Shown one piece after another: positions 1 through 7,185 of a stretch of 64,000 bases of DNA. The stretch comes from Schlegelella_A sp963778525 (lineage in GTDB: Bacteria > Pseudomonadota > Gammaproteobacteria > Burkholderiales > Burkholderiaceae_C). Position 1 is the first letter of the stretch, and each line of letters opens with the position of its first letter. The notes beneath the pieces were generated by a model that saw nothing but the letters and a program-made list of their open reading frames with translations, had not been told where the DNA came from and ran no database searches. The DNA is taken from positions 744,001 to 808,000 of the forward strand of contig CAVZUJ010000001.1 of the NCBI GenBank assembly GCA_963778525.1, read 5' to 3'. The translations under genes and the position numbers were made by a program.

Positions 1-58
1 GGACATCCTCCAGCCAGCTTCGCTGGCTTCCGGCTGCCGCTCATGTCGAACGTTAGAC
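1..58 (+). repeat. attC site, left part cut by window edge
   Basis: Contains the inner hairpin AGCCAGC-TTC-GCTGGCT, the CCGCTCATGTCGAAC arm and the R' core GTTAGAC at 52-58. The R'' core lies before base 1. The following cassette ends with GTCTAAC, the exact complement of this R'. Confidence 0.9.
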
Positions 59-92
59 CCCGGAACCCGCGAAGTGCCCAAGCGAGGAGTCC

Positions 93-497
93 GTGTTAAC
101 GCCCAAGCAAGCCGAGGTCGTCGCAGAAGAGTTGCTAGAGCAACGGCGGCGCGATGGCGTTGCAGCCAAAAACGCTGCGGCGCAACGAGTCCCGTTTGTG
201 TACTACGTTCGCGGATTGAACGAGCTGGAGCCATACGAACGCTCCGAGCTCGTTCGCCTCGCTCAGCGGAACGTCGGAAACCAGTGGAAGGTAGCCGCGT
301 TTTGCCTTGTCGTCGTCTGTCTATGCTGTACGGTGTGGTGGATGGCTGGCTTCTTCACGAACGCAGGCGTTGTGCCACTGGTGGCGCTGTGCAGCGCCGT
401 TCTCTATTTCCCACGTGCCTACTTCGTGCGGCAAGAAGTTCGTAGCCTCGTGAAGGAGAAGAGACTTGCTTGCCTTAAAGCTCAGCCCGAGGTCTAA
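93..497 (+). CDS. hypothetical membrane protein (cassette gene)
   Basis: A 134-residue protein that I do not recognise. It starts at GTG 93 behind a GAGGAG Shine-Dalgarno sequence at about 84-89. Residues 1-65 are polar and charged (a Glu/Arg/Ala-rich start, then YYVRGLNELEPYERSELVRL). Two hydrophobic segments follow at about 69-90 and 94-112, then a basic tail. The TAA stop falls inside the R'' core of the next attC, so the gene fills its cassette. A two-helix membrane protein with a cytosolic N-terminal domain is likely. Confidence 0.8.
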   Translation: MLTPKQAEVVAEELLEQRRRDGVAAKNAAAQRVPFVYYVRGLNELEPYERSELVRLAQRNVGNQWKVAAFCLVVVCLCCTVWWMAGFFTNAGVVPLVALCSAVLYFPRAYFVRQEVRSLVKEKRLACLKAQPEV

Positions 498-569
498 CCC
501 CTCCATCGAGCGGACATCCTCCAGCCAGCTTCGCTGGCTTGCGGCTGCCGCTCATGTCGAACGTTAGGC
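492..569 (+). repeat. attC site
   Basis: R'' GTCTAAC 492-498, central hairpin AGCCAGC-TTC-GCTGGCT, R' GTTAGGC 563-569; 78 bp. The GAGCGG and CCGCTC arms flank the hairpin. R'' pairs with the core opening its own cassette (GTTAGAC at 52). Confidence 0.95.
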
Positions 570-581
570 CCCGGAACATCA

Positions 582-1188
582 ATGTCTGCTGCCACTCCCG
601 CAGAACACAACGGCCTACGTCGTGCCGTGCTCTTCGTCGCCGTCCTCAACCTTTCGTACTTCGGCGTCGAGTTCGTCGTTGCCAGGCTCATAAGCTCGGT
701 TTCTCTCTACGCCGACTCCATCGACTTTCTAGAAGATGCAACGGTGAACATGCTCGTCTCTTCGCCCTCGGGTGGACTGCCCGAAAGCGAGCAATGTCGG
801 AATGCTGCTCGCCGCAATGCTCTTAGTTCCTCAGTGCGGCGACTCTGGACCGCTTGCCGAAGGTGGCACGTTCCTACGCTTCCCGATGCAACGCTTCTGT
901 CGGCCGCGGGCACCGGCTGCGCTCGCTATAAATGTGTTGTGCGCGTTCACCTTGGAAGATTCCGTGCGCACGGGAGCAGTCTTACTCGGGCCGCATGGCT
1001 CTCGGCGCGAAACGATGCCTTCGCGAACATCGCCATCATCTGCGCAGGGCTGGTAGCCCTGGCTTCGCAGCTCTCCATATGGCCGGATCTGCTCGTTGGT
1101 GCGGGAATATTCTTGGTCAACCTGGACGCGGCTCGCCAAGTCTATGGTGCGGCAAGGGCCGCTAGAGACGTTCGTCGCCGAGGCCTAA
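582..1188 (+). pseudogene. cation-efflux (CDF-like) transporter, multiply frameshifted
   Basis: The first ~58 residues read like a cation diffusion facilitator: a hydrophobic helix, then SVSLYADSIDFLEDATVNML, matching the family's metal-binding second helix. After about base 755 the homologous reading jumps between frames. LFALGWTARKRA is in another frame, then SNVGMLLAAMLLVP, then WLSARNDAFANIAII, and the natural end (ETFVAEA with TAA in R'') needs one more shift. At least four shifts make a functional transporter unlikely unless the sequence is poor. The gene occupies a whole cassette between matching cores (564-1253). Confidence 0.7.
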
Positions 1189-1260
1189 CCCCTCCATCGA
1201 GCGGACGTCGTCCAGCCAGCTTCGCGTGCTTTCGGCTGCCGCTCATGTCGAACGTTAGGC
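1183..1260 (+). repeat. attC site
   Basis: R'' GCCTAAC 1183-1189 and R' GTTAGGC 1254-1260. The inner hairpin is altered (CAGCTTCGCGTGCTT), less symmetrical than in neighbouring copies. Confidence 0.95.
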
Positions 1261-1276
1261 CCCGGAAGGTCCATCC

Positions 1277-1819
1277 ATGCCAAGCGAACTCACGCCAGTA
1301 ACGCAGGTGGCCATCCCCTCTCACTCTGCCATCGCCACTGCGTTCAAGTCGATGAATCTCGCAGATGCGTTCTCGATTCAACTACCTCCTGACGCCTCTG
1401 TAAATCCAGATATCTTGGCCCGATTCATCTTCTCGGTGCAGCCACCTTGGATCGGAGCACTCACCAACCTTCGAGATGCAATCGTTGCAGGTTTTGGTCT
1501 GAAGACCGCCAAACACCTTGCAACGCTCTCTAGTGATCCCACAGCAAAGCGCATCAGCATCTTCAGGGTCTTCGCCACTACCAAGACTGAGGTTGTTTTA
1601 GGCGAGAACGACAGGCATCTCGACTTCAGAGTGTCAGTCCTTTGCACGCCAGGCTCGCCGCCAAATACCGGTAACCAACTCACCCTAACAACCGTCGTTC
1701 ACTGCCACAACCGCTTAGGCCGAGCCTACTTGTCGGTCATCGCTCCATTCCATCGCCAAGTTGTGAAAGCCAGTCTTCGTAGCGCCGCAAACGTCGGGTG
1801 GCCGAAGGCAAGCGCCTAA
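1277..1819 (+). CDS. DUF2867 domain protein (cassette gene)
   Basis: A 180-residue soluble protein whose C-terminal half matches my memory of the DUF2867 family: GENDRHLDFRVSVL at about 114-127, then TTVVHCHNRLGRAYLSVIAPFH and a basic end. The family is uncharacterised, occurs as a stand-alone protein, and is also appended to some NAD(P)-binding proteins. The start is ATG 1277, 17 bases after the attC core. The stop at 1819 lies 27 bases before R'', so unlike its neighbours it does not end inside the site. Confidence 0.8.
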   Translation: MPSELTPVTQVAIPSHSAIATAFKSMNLADAFSIQLPPDASVNPDILARFIFSVQPPWIGALTNLRDAIVAGFGLKTAKHLATLSSDPTAKRISIFRVFATTKTEVVLGENDRHLDFRVSVLCTPGSPPNTGNQLTLTTVVHCHNRLGRAYLSVIAPFHRQVVKASLRSAANVGWPKASA

Positions 1820-1845
1820 GGAAATGCCATGTGTTGTCCACTGTG

Positions 1846-1923
1846 GCCTAACCCCTCCATCGAGCGGACGTCCCAAAGGCCGCTTCGCGCCCTTTGCGCC
1901 GCCGCTCATGTCGAACGTTAGAG
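1846..1923 (+). repeat. attC site, second hairpin type
   Basis: R'' GCCTAAC 1846-1852; R' GTTAGAG 1917-1923 (last base off the GTTRRRY consensus). The inner hairpin is CAAAGG...CCTTTG instead of AGCCAGC...GCTGGCT, a second subtype also present at 3009 and 10308. Confidence 0.93.
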
Positions 1924-1930
1924 CCCACGT

Positions 1931-2359
1931 ATGAGACCGGCAGTCCGCGTGGCTCAAATTGGACTAGCAGTTCTTCTCGTAATACTTTGGTGGTTCCATG
2001 TCATCCACGCGCCCGTTTCCGACTACGTAGGCGCTCATTTCCCCTTTCCGGCGCGAGGGTCGGTTCTTGTCTGGCCGGCAGTGTTAACGCAGGTCGCGTT
2101 GATCGAAGCTCTGGTGTGCCTTCCAGTCGCTGTCCTGTTGGTTCTAGTTCTTCGCTCGGAGGCCACTGTTATGGCAGTCGGGCTCGCGTGCCTCTTCGCG
2201 CTTAGAGTCGCTGTCGAGATCTTTGACCGCGACCAGAGCAGCAGCATGCAAGTCCTCGGCCTATGCCACATCGCAGCCCAAGCCACATTGCTTGTGGGCG
2301 GCGCCATCTATCTGAGGCGGTCGCTGCCGCGCTGGGAAACCGTCTCGCGTGGGCTCTAA
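1931..2359 (+). CDS. hypothetical four-helix membrane protein (cassette gene)
   Basis: 142 residues with hydrophobic segments at about 8-25, 45-72, 76-95 and 108-128. I see no motif that assigns a family. The start is ATG 1931, eight bases after the attC core, so the ribosome-binding region would overlap the recombination site. The TAA stop is inside R'' CTCTAAC, which matches the unusual opening core GTTAGAG, so this is an intact cassette. Confidence 0.75.
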   Translation: MRPAVRVAQIGLAVLLVILWWFHVIHAPVSDYVGAHFPFPARGSVLVWPAVLTQVALIEALVCLPVAVLLVLVLRSEATVMAVGLACLFALRVAVEIFDRDQSSSMQVLGLCHIAAQATLLVGGAIYLRRSLPRWETVSRGL

Positions 2360-2384
2360 CACCTCCATCGAGCGGACGTTAGGT
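2354..2384 (+). repeat. attC site, 31 bp internally deleted form
   Basis: R'' CTCTAAC 2354-2360, then ACCTCCATCGAGCGGAC, directly followed by R' GTTAGGT 2378-2384. The whole inner hairpin and right arm are missing. The deletion ends fit recombination between ACGT direct repeats (GCGGACGT and GAACGT) of a full-length site. Confidence 0.85.
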
Positions 2385-2396
2385 CCCACTAGCGAC

Positions 2397-3014
2397 ATGT
2401 CCTCGTTCGAGAATGTGTTCCGCCGCGCCGAGGAACAGGCGTTCCTCTTCCTCACGACTGAGTACGGATTTCGAGCGGTTGCGCGTCAAGTCGACCGAGT
2501 CAGCTCTGCACACGGCGTGTTTGGGCGTGCGGTCTATCAGAGCGGGGCCATCTCACCCGGGTTCGGCAGGAAAGTTGAGCTCTACATCGCTCCTCTTCGG
2601 CTTGAACTCGACCTGGAGGTGTCAGGGCACGGGTACGGCCCGTACACGATCGAAGAGCTTCACGCGCTCGACGGAGAGGGACTCCTCCCAGGCAGGGAGC
2701 ATGGGCTATACGACGCGATGCACAACCCGGAGGAACTGCTGGCCGAGTTCACGCGCTTGGCAAAGATCCTACGCGCAGCCGGGGCACGCTTCTTCGCTGA
2801 TTCACCGATCGTGTGGGAGGCTCTCCACGCGCAGCGAGAGCGCAGAGCCGAAGATGAGGAAACGACCCGAACACTAGCCCTGGCTAAAGAGCTCTTTCAT
2901 GAACGCGACTGGTCGCGCGTGGTCTCTCTTCTGAGCCCGATAGAGGGTCGCCTTGGTAACAGGGCAAGCGCTAGACTGGCTTACGCAAAGCGAAAGGTCA
3001 GCAGTGAGACCTAA
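2397..3014 (+). CDS. hypothetical protein (cassette gene)
   Basis: A 205-residue, largely hydrophilic protein that I cannot assign. It has no signal peptide or membrane segment. The middle contains VELYIAPLRLELDLEV and a Gly/Tyr stretch (SGHGYGPYTIEEL); the C-terminal third is charged and helical (ALHAQRERRAEDEETTRTL). ATG 2397 is preferred over an upstream in-frame start at 2349 that would translate the attC. The TAA stop is inside R'' ACCTAAC, complementary to the opening core GTTAGGT. Confidence 0.75.
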   Translation: MSSFENVFRRAEEQAFLFLTTEYGFRAVARQVDRVSSAHGVFGRAVYQSGAISPGFGRKVELYIAPLRLELDLEVSGHGYGPYTIEELHALDGEGLLPGREHGLYDAMHNPEELLAEFTRLAKILRAAGARFFADSPIVWEALHAQRERRAEDEETTRTLALAKELFHERDWSRVVSLLSPIEGRLGNRASARLAYAKRKVSSET

Positions 3015-3086
3015 CCCCTCCATCGAGCGGACGTCCCAAAGGCCGCTTCGCGCCCTTTGCGCCGCCGCTCATGTCGAACGTTAGCC
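3009..3086 (+). repeat. attC site
   Basis: R'' ACCTAAC 3009-3015, inner CAAAGG...CCTTTG hairpin, R' GTTAGCC 3080-3086. Confidence 0.95.
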
Positions 3087-3089
3087 AAC

Positions 3090-3674
3090 ATGAATGTCAG
3101 TGCGGCTCAACGCGAAGACTGTCATGCGCTCGCCGTCATTCATGTGGCGTCCTGGCAGGCGGCGTATGCCTCGCTCTTTCCCGCCGAGTATTTGGCTTCA
3201 CTCTCTGTGGCGGATCGCGAAGAGTCTTGGGTCTGCATCCTCGCCGGTAGCGCCTCGCGCACGCTTGTCGCCAAGCGAGACGGCGCAGCTCTGGGCTTTG
3301 TTTGCTTCGGTCACTGCCGCGACGAAGGCGCCGAAGCACATAGGGGAGAAGTCTGGGCCTTGTATGTCGCTCCCCAAGCTTGGTCCTCGGGAGTCGGTTG
3401 GGCGCTCTGGGAGGCTGCCCGTGTCCTCTTGCTTCATCAAGGCTTCACGGAAGTGAGTCTTTGGGTTCTATCGGGCAATGCGCGAGGGCTGCGTTTCTAC
3501 GAATCGGTTGGCTTCCAACGTGACCTGCCGTCAGAACAGTTCTTCGAGCGGGGCGGTGCGAAACTCGCAGAGGTCAGGCTTGTCTTCAGCGGCATGTCGG
3601 CTAACCCCTCCATCGAGCGGACATCCTCCAGCACGCTTCGCGTGCTTCCGGCTGCCGCTCATGTCGAACGTTAG
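3090..3674 (+). CDS. GNAT-family N-acetyltransferase with attC-encoded tail
   Basis: An acyl-CoA-dependent acetyltransferase fold. The N-terminal REDCHALAVIHVASWQAAY pattern and the acetyl-CoA-binding region VWALYVAPQAWSSGVGWALW (about 90-109) are typical, as is the late LRFYESVGF motif at about 142-150. ATG 3090 lies four bases after the attC core; an earlier in-frame ATG at 3057 would translate the attC. No in-frame stop occurs before R'' GGCTAAC, so the frame runs through the attC and ends at the TAG in R'. About 24 residues (ANPSIERTSS... to VER) are thus attC-derived. The substrate is unknown. Confidence 0.82.
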   Translation: MNVSAAQREDCHALAVIHVASWQAAYASLFPAEYLASLSVADREESWVCILAGSASRTLVAKRDGAALGFVCFGHCRDEGAEAHRGEVWALYVAPQAWSSGVGWALWEAARVLLLHQGFTEVSLWVLSGNARGLRFYESVGFQRDLPSEQFFERGGAKLAEVRLVFSGMSANPSIERTSSSTLRVLPAAAHVER

Positions 3675-3676
3675 GC
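3599..3676 (+). repeat. attC site, translated as a C-terminal tail
   Basis: R'' GGCTAAC 3599-3605 and R' GTTAGGC 3670-3676. It overlaps the end of the preceding acetyltransferase frame, which stops at TAG 3672-3674 inside R'. Confidence 0.95.
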
Positions 3677-3679
3677 AGC

Positions 3680-4216
3680 ATGAACCAAATTCCAGTCCTC
3701 AGCTGTCGTGAAGTCTCGGAAATGGAGAACATTCCCGCACTCACCGTGCTCATCCGCTCCGCATATGCTCCGCATGTCGCAAGTGGGCTTCGGTACTGGG
3801 CTACGCATCAGTCTGCCGAAGACACAGCGAAGCGCCTCGCGTCGGGTCATGGTTTCGTCGCCGAACTCAACGGAGTGGTCGTTGCGACCGTTACGCTCAG
3901 GCAGCCAGAACCGGAATCCAAAGTCCCACTTTTGAGAGAAGCTGCCACTTGGTCATTCGGTCAGTTCGCCGTCGCACCTGAGCACAAGGGTAGAGGCTTC
4001 GGGAAGCAAATTCATGACTTCGCGCTTCTCTACGCCGCAAAGCACGGCTGTAAGAAGATGGCCTTGCATACGGCACAACCAGCCACGGCCCTCATCGCCA
4101 TGTATCGATCCTGGGGCTATGAGCTGGCCGGCACTTGCGACTGGCGGCCTCACACAAATTTCGTCAGCGTGCTCATGTCAAAGCCCGTCCCAGCACCTCA
4201 GCCCGATGCGGCCTAA
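3680..4216 (+). CDS. GNAT-family N-acetyltransferase (cassette gene)
   Basis: 178 residues. The acetyl-CoA-binding core is clear: FGQFAVAPEHKGRGFGKQIHDFAL at about 94-117, with the Q/R-x-x-G-x-G/A type loop (HKGRGFG), followed by MALHTAQPATALIAMYRSWGYE near the end. The start ATG 3680 is only four bases past R'. The TAA stop overlaps R'' GCCTAAC. It is a second, sequence-divergent GNAT in adjacent cassettes. The acceptor substrate cannot be predicted. Confidence 0.85.
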   Translation: MNQIPVLSCREVSEMENIPALTVLIRSAYAPHVASGLRYWATHQSAEDTAKRLASGHGFVAELNGVVVATVTLRQPEPESKVPLLREAATWSFGQFAVAPEHKGRGFGKQIHDFALLYAAKHGCKKMALHTAQPATALIAMYRSWGYELAGTCDWRPHTNFVSVLMSKPVPAPQPDAA

Positions 4217-4261
4217 CCCTTCCATCGAGAGGACTCTCGCCTCTCATGTCAAACGTTAGGC
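4211..4261 (+). repeat. attC site, shortened (51 bp)
   Basis: R'' GCCTAAC 4211-4217 and R' GTTAGGC 4255-4261. The arm reads CCATCGAGAGGACTCTCGCCTCTCATGTCAAAC: a GAGAGG...CCTCTC stem replaces GAGCGG...CCGCTC, a compensatory change that keeps the folded structure. Confidence 0.92.
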
Positions 4262-4268
4262 CCCAGAA

Positions 4269-4691
4269 GTGAAGGTCCCTGCCTCGTTGCATCTACCAAA
4301 ACACGTGCGGGTACTTCTCGCGCTGTACGGCGTCGCGAGTCTTGTTCACTTCGCTCACAACGCCGAGTACATCGCTTTCTATCCAAACATGCCGATCTGG
4401 CTCACAAAGGAGAAGGTCTATCTCGCGTGGGCGGCAATCACCAGCGTCGGAATCATCGGTGCCATTCTTGTCATAGCAGGCTGGCGCGCAACTGCGGCGC
4501 TCTTCTTCGCCGCGTATGGTGCGTTTGGCCTAGACGGGCTTGCCCACTACACGCTGGCTCTCTGTTCTGAGCACACGCTCGCCACGAACCTCAGCATCTG
4601 GTTCGAGGCTGTCGCGGGAGTCACGCTCGCAGGTTCGGCGGGTTGGTTCGCCTGGCGCCAGGCGGGCCTGAGGCAATGGCATGCTGGCTAG
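4269..4691 (+). CDS. hypothetical membrane protein (cassette gene)
   Basis: 140 residues, GTG start at 4269. Four hydrophobic segments lie at about 13-30, 49-70, 74-92 and 108-128, with a conserved-looking VHFAHNAEYIAFYPNMP loop after the first helix that could place histidines at the membrane surface. I do not recognise the family with confidence. The TAG stop falls in a degraded core (GGCTAGC), and no intact attC separates this gene from the next, so both now travel in one cassette. Confidence 0.75.
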   Translation: MKVPASLHLPKHVRVLLALYGVASLVHFAHNAEYIAFYPNMPIWLTKEKVYLAWAAITSVGIIGAILVIAGWRATAALFFAAYGAFGLDGLAHYTLALCSEHTLATNLSIWFEAVAGVTLAGSAGWFAWRQAGLRQWHAG

Positions 4692-4717
4692 CCCAGTAGC
4701 ATCGCTCGGGAGGTTCG
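4686..4717 (+). repeat. possible fossil short attC between fused cassettes
   Basis: GGCTAGCCC...GCATCGCTCGGGAGGTTCG can be aligned by eye to the 31 bp short attC (CCTAACCCCTCCATCGAGCGGACGTT) with several changes. It lies exactly at the junction of two genes lacking an intact site. Confidence 0.35.
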
Positions 4718-5104
4718 ATGAATCTTGCAAACGCAACGGTCGGTCAACTCCTCGTGCCGGTCGACGATCTGGCGAAGGGCGTTTCGTTCTATCGAGATGT
4801 GTTGGGTCTGCCGTTCCTCTTCGAGGCGCCGCCGCAGATGGCTTTCTTCAACTGCGGAGGCATCCGCCTGCTGGTCGGTGTCCCGCCTCCGGGGCAGGCA
4901 ACACGGCCAGGCTCCGCCATCTATTTCCGAGTCTCCGAGATTGGGCCCGTTTTCTGCACCCTCAAGGAAGCTGGCGTCGAGTTCTCGGCTGACCCGCACG
5001 TCGTGCACAGGACGCCAAGCACGGAGCTGTGGTTGGCAGAGTTTCAAGATCCATTCGGCAACTCCCTCGCGCTCATGAGCGAGGTCCCGTCCGGTGGCGT
5101 CTAA
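4718..5104 (+). CDS. VOC (glyoxalase/bleomycin-resistance superfamily) protein
   Basis: 128 residues forming two beta-alpha-beta-beta-beta modules typical of the VOC fold. The first begins VGQLLVPVDDLAKGVSFYRDVLGLPF at about 8-33; the second carries the closing WLAEFQDPFGNSLALMSE at about 103-120, where the family's metal-ligand Glu sits. ATG 4718 follows GGGAGG at a good distance. Its R'' (GTCTAAC) does not match the core opening this cassette (GTTAGGC), indicating a separate cassette fused to the gene upstream. Substrate unknown; VOC members include glyoxalases, dioxygenases and drug-binding proteins. Confidence 0.87.
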   Translation: MNLANATVGQLLVPVDDLAKGVSFYRDVLGLPFLFEAPPQMAFFNCGGIRLLVGVPPPGQATRPGSAIYFRVSEIGPVFCTLKEAGVEFSADPHVVHRTPSTELWLAEFQDPFGNSLALMSEVPSGGV

Positions 5105-5176
5105 CCCCTCCATCGAGCGGACGTCCTCCAGCCAGCTTCGCTGGCTTCCGTCCGCCGCTCATGTCGAACGTTAGGC
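5099..5176 (+). repeat. attC site
   Basis: R'' GTCTAAC 5099-5105, AGCCAGC-TTC-GCTGGCT hairpin, R' GTTAGGC 5170-5176. Confidence 0.95.
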
Positions 5177-5197
5177 GTCACAGCAAACATTTCGCGA

Positions 5198-5737
5198 ATG
5201 AACATCGACGGTACTCAAAGGGGTGTGGCACGCGGAATGGCCTGGGCGATCTTCCTCGCCATCGGCGTGTTCGCCATCGCGTATGTTCTCCAGTGGCCAA
5301 AATTCCCGAGCGAAACCTCACTCGTGGTAAGGCTGAAGCTAGCCACGCTGGCAGGGCTCGCACCCGCCGCAGTCCTGTTGCTATGTATTGCGCGTCTGGC
5401 AAAACATAGGTTCACGACCCCGCAAGACATTCACGGCAGTGCGCTCACGGAAGGCACCGAACGCGCCAGGCTACTTCAGGCGCTGTTGCAGAACACTCTC
5501 GAGCAATCCGTACTCGCCATCCCGTTGTACCTGGCGGCCTCGCTGGTCTTTCCGGCAAGGTTCCTGCCGCTGGTTGCCGCCGCTGCCGCGCTCTTTGTCG
5601 TCGGCCGTATCCAGTTCTTTCGTGGCTATGCTAGCGGCGCACCCTCTCGTGCCACCGGGTTCGGCTTAACCTTCTATCCAAGTGCCGCGCTGCTCATATC
5701 GGTCATTGCTGTCGCAGTCTTGCAAGGCGACGCCTAA
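5198..5737 (+). CDS. MAPEG-like membrane protein (cassette gene)
   Basis: 179 residues with four predicted helices. The central ERARLLQALLQNTLEQSVLAIPLYLAAS (about 88-115) resembles the conserved second-helix region of MAPEG proteins (membrane-associated glutathione/eicosanoid family), and VVGRIQFFRGYASG (about 136-149) the third. ATG 5198 follows the attC core by 21 bases. The stop TAA is in R'' GCCTAAC. Bacterial members are mostly uncharacterised; glutathione-dependent detoxification is only a family-level guess. It is the first of several MAPEG-like genes here. Confidence 0.75.
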   Translation: MNIDGTQRGVARGMAWAIFLAIGVFAIAYVLQWPKFPSETSLVVRLKLATLAGLAPAAVLLLCIARLAKHRFTTPQDIHGSALTEGTERARLLQALLQNTLEQSVLAIPLYLAASLVFPARFLPLVAAAAALFVVGRIQFFRGYASGAPSRATGFGLTFYPSAALLISVIAVAVLQGDA

Positions 5738-5745
5738 CCCCACAG
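5732..5745 (+). repeat. attC remnant: R'' half only
   Basis: GCCTAACCCC is present, but the sequence then departs (CACAGTCGCGATTC...) and no R' core occurs before the next gene. The two genes are therefore fused into one cassette. Confidence 0.75.
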
Positions 5746-5781
5746 TCGCGATTCAATTGCAAAGCGATTGCAGGAGCACGA

Positions 5782-6114
5782 ATGCCAACGCAAGACGAAG
5801 AGATCGCGCGGCACCTGCGCGAAGCGCTCGAATCGGGTGAGCTCGCTGGCACGCCGGGGTTCGGTAAGCCGCTTCCCGAGGATGCGGGCTGGGACGCAAC
5901 GCCCGAGGCGCTTCGCATGCCATTCAAGATCCTCAAGAACGCGGGGTTCATCCCCGCCGAAGTAGAACTGTTTCACGAGCGCGCTGCGCTGTCAGCTTCG
6001 CTTCAGTCCTGCCAGTCGGAGGCAGAACGAACCGAAGTGCGCCGCAAGCTGAGTGAACTGGAGCAGAAGATCGCTTTGCGCTTGGAGTCTCTGCGCGTCA
6101 ACGGTACGCTCTGA
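5782..6114 (+). CDS. DUF1992 (DnaJ-associated conserved domain) protein
   Basis: 110 residues matching the small DUF1992 family. The hallmark block HLREALESGELAGTPGFGKPLPED lies at about 10-33, followed by RMPFKILKNAGFIPAEVELF at about 46-65 and a coiled, charged C-terminus. The family is seen alone or on DnaJ-like proteins; its function is not firmly known. Its attC R'' (GTCTAAC) does not match the opening core of the joint cassette (GTTAGGC), consistent with fusion to the MAPEG-like cassette upstream. Confidence 0.88.
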   Translation: MPTQDEEIARHLREALESGELAGTPGFGKPLPEDAGWDATPEALRMPFKILKNAGFIPAEVELFHERAALSASLQSCQSEAERTEVRRKLSELEQKIALRLESLRVNGTL

Positions 6115-6177
6115 GCCATGCGCAGCCCCGGCCGCGCTTTCGGGTCGTCTCATCGGGCCGCTTCGGCCAACGGTGAG

Positions 6178-6255
6178 GTCTAACCCCTCCATCGAGCGGA
6201 CGTCCTCCAGCCAGCTTCGCTGGCTTCGGGCTGTCGCTCATGTCGAACGTTAGGC
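6178..6255 (+). repeat. attC site
   Basis: R'' GTCTAAC 6178-6184, AGCCAGC-TTC-GCTGGCT hairpin, R' GTTAGGC 6249-6255. Confidence 0.95.
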
Positions 6256-6285
6256 CCCAGCAACGAGCATCGAAGCGCGCGGATC

Positions 6286-6648
6286 GTGGCAACAGAGCAA
6301 GGCTTTGTCGAGTACGTCCAAAGCCAGTCTGGCTTGGGGCATCAGCTCGCTTTCAAAAAGATGTTCGGCGAGTACGCTCTCTACTTGCATGGCAAGGTCG
6401 TAGCGTTCGCGTGCGACAACCAGCTCTATCTCAAGCCAACGGAAGAAGGTCGCACGCTGCTTGGCAAAGTGTCCGAGCACCCACCGTATCCAGGTGCCAA
6501 GCTCTACTTCCGAATCGACGAGCAGCTGGAGGACCGCGAGCTCCTGCGCAGAGTCTTCGAAGTCACCGCGCGCGTACTTCCGCTTCCGAAGCCGAAGCCA
6601 GAGGCAAAGGCGGCCCCTCGTGCGAAGCCAAAATCAGGTCGCGCATGA
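6286..6648 (+). CDS. TfoX/Sxy N-terminal domain protein
   Basis: 120 residues, GTG start 6286. The core QLAFKKMFGEYALYLHGKVVAFACDNQLYLKP (about 20-51) is the TfoX N-terminal domain signature (KKMFGEYG, FA.. .LYLK), and the YPGAKLYFRIDEQLEDRELLRRVFEVT segment completes the domain. A Lys/Pro/Ala-rich tail follows. Full-length TfoX regulates competence, but stand-alone N-terminal domains like this one have no established role. Confidence 0.85.
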   Translation: MATEQGFVEYVQSQSGLGHQLAFKKMFGEYALYLHGKVVAFACDNQLYLKPTEEGRTLLGKVSEHPPYPGAKLYFRIDEQLEDRELLRRVFEVTARVLPLPKPKPEAKAAPRAKPKSGRA

Positions 6649-6678
6649 GACGCTCCACCAGCACATGCGAGCGCTGAG

Positions 6679-6754
6679 ATCCAACCTCTATCGAGCGGAC
6701 AGCCAAAATCACGCTTCGCGTGCTTCCGCTTGCCGCTCATGTCGAACGTTAGGT
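6679..6754 (+). repeat. attC site with divergent R''
   Basis: R'' ATCCAAC 6679-6685 (still RYYYAAC) and R' GTTAGGT 6748-6754. R'' does not complement the core opening its cassette (GTTAGGC), so this site or gene came from a different cassette or has mutated. Confidence 0.88.
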
Positions 6755-6762
6755 CCCATCCG

Positions 6763-7185
6763 ATGCACCGAGTAAGTCGCCTTTCTCTGGCTGCGGCCGC
6801 GTTGGTCTGTACCGTGGCATCGGCTCAACTCGTTGAGCCGCGAACCGCGAACGAACGCGCGCTCGTCGAGGGTGTTTCCAAGGCGTTGTCTTCCTGCTTC
6901 ACCCCCCTTGGGCCAAAGCGCGCCTTCCCCGTGGCCTCGACCACGCCGCCTCAGAGCGAGCTGTTGGCTGCCGTGCTTCTGCACGCCAGCGGCCCCAACG
7001 TGAGAGACGGCTACAACTACATGCTCCTGCTTCACGGTCCGTCGAATGCCGCGTTCGTTGTACAGCTCGGCGGCTTCGCTTCCCTTCGCAAGGTGTACGG
7101 GCCGCTTCCCCTAGATACGGTCTGCACTGAGGCCGCAGCGCAAACTCCTTCGCAAGCGAGCGCCGCGTCTGAGCATGGCACCTAA
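6763..7185 (+). CDS. exported hypothetical protein (cassette gene)
   Basis: 140 residues with a signal peptide: MHRVSRLSLAAAALVCTVASAQ, probable cleavage after ASA. The mature part has two cysteines (SSCFTPLG, DTVCTEA) that could form a disulfide in the periplasm. I recognise no family. ATG 6763 is preferred; an upstream in-frame ATG (6730) comes from the attC arm. The TAA stop is inside R'' ACCTAAC, which matches the opening core GTTAGGT. Confidence 0.78.
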   Translation: MHRVSRLSLAAAALVCTVASAQLVEPRTANERALVEGVSKALSSCFTPLGPKRAFPVASTTPPQSELLAAVLLHASGPNVRDGYNYMLLLHGPSNAAFVVQLGGFASLRKVYGPLPLDTVCTEAAAQTPSQASAASEHGT

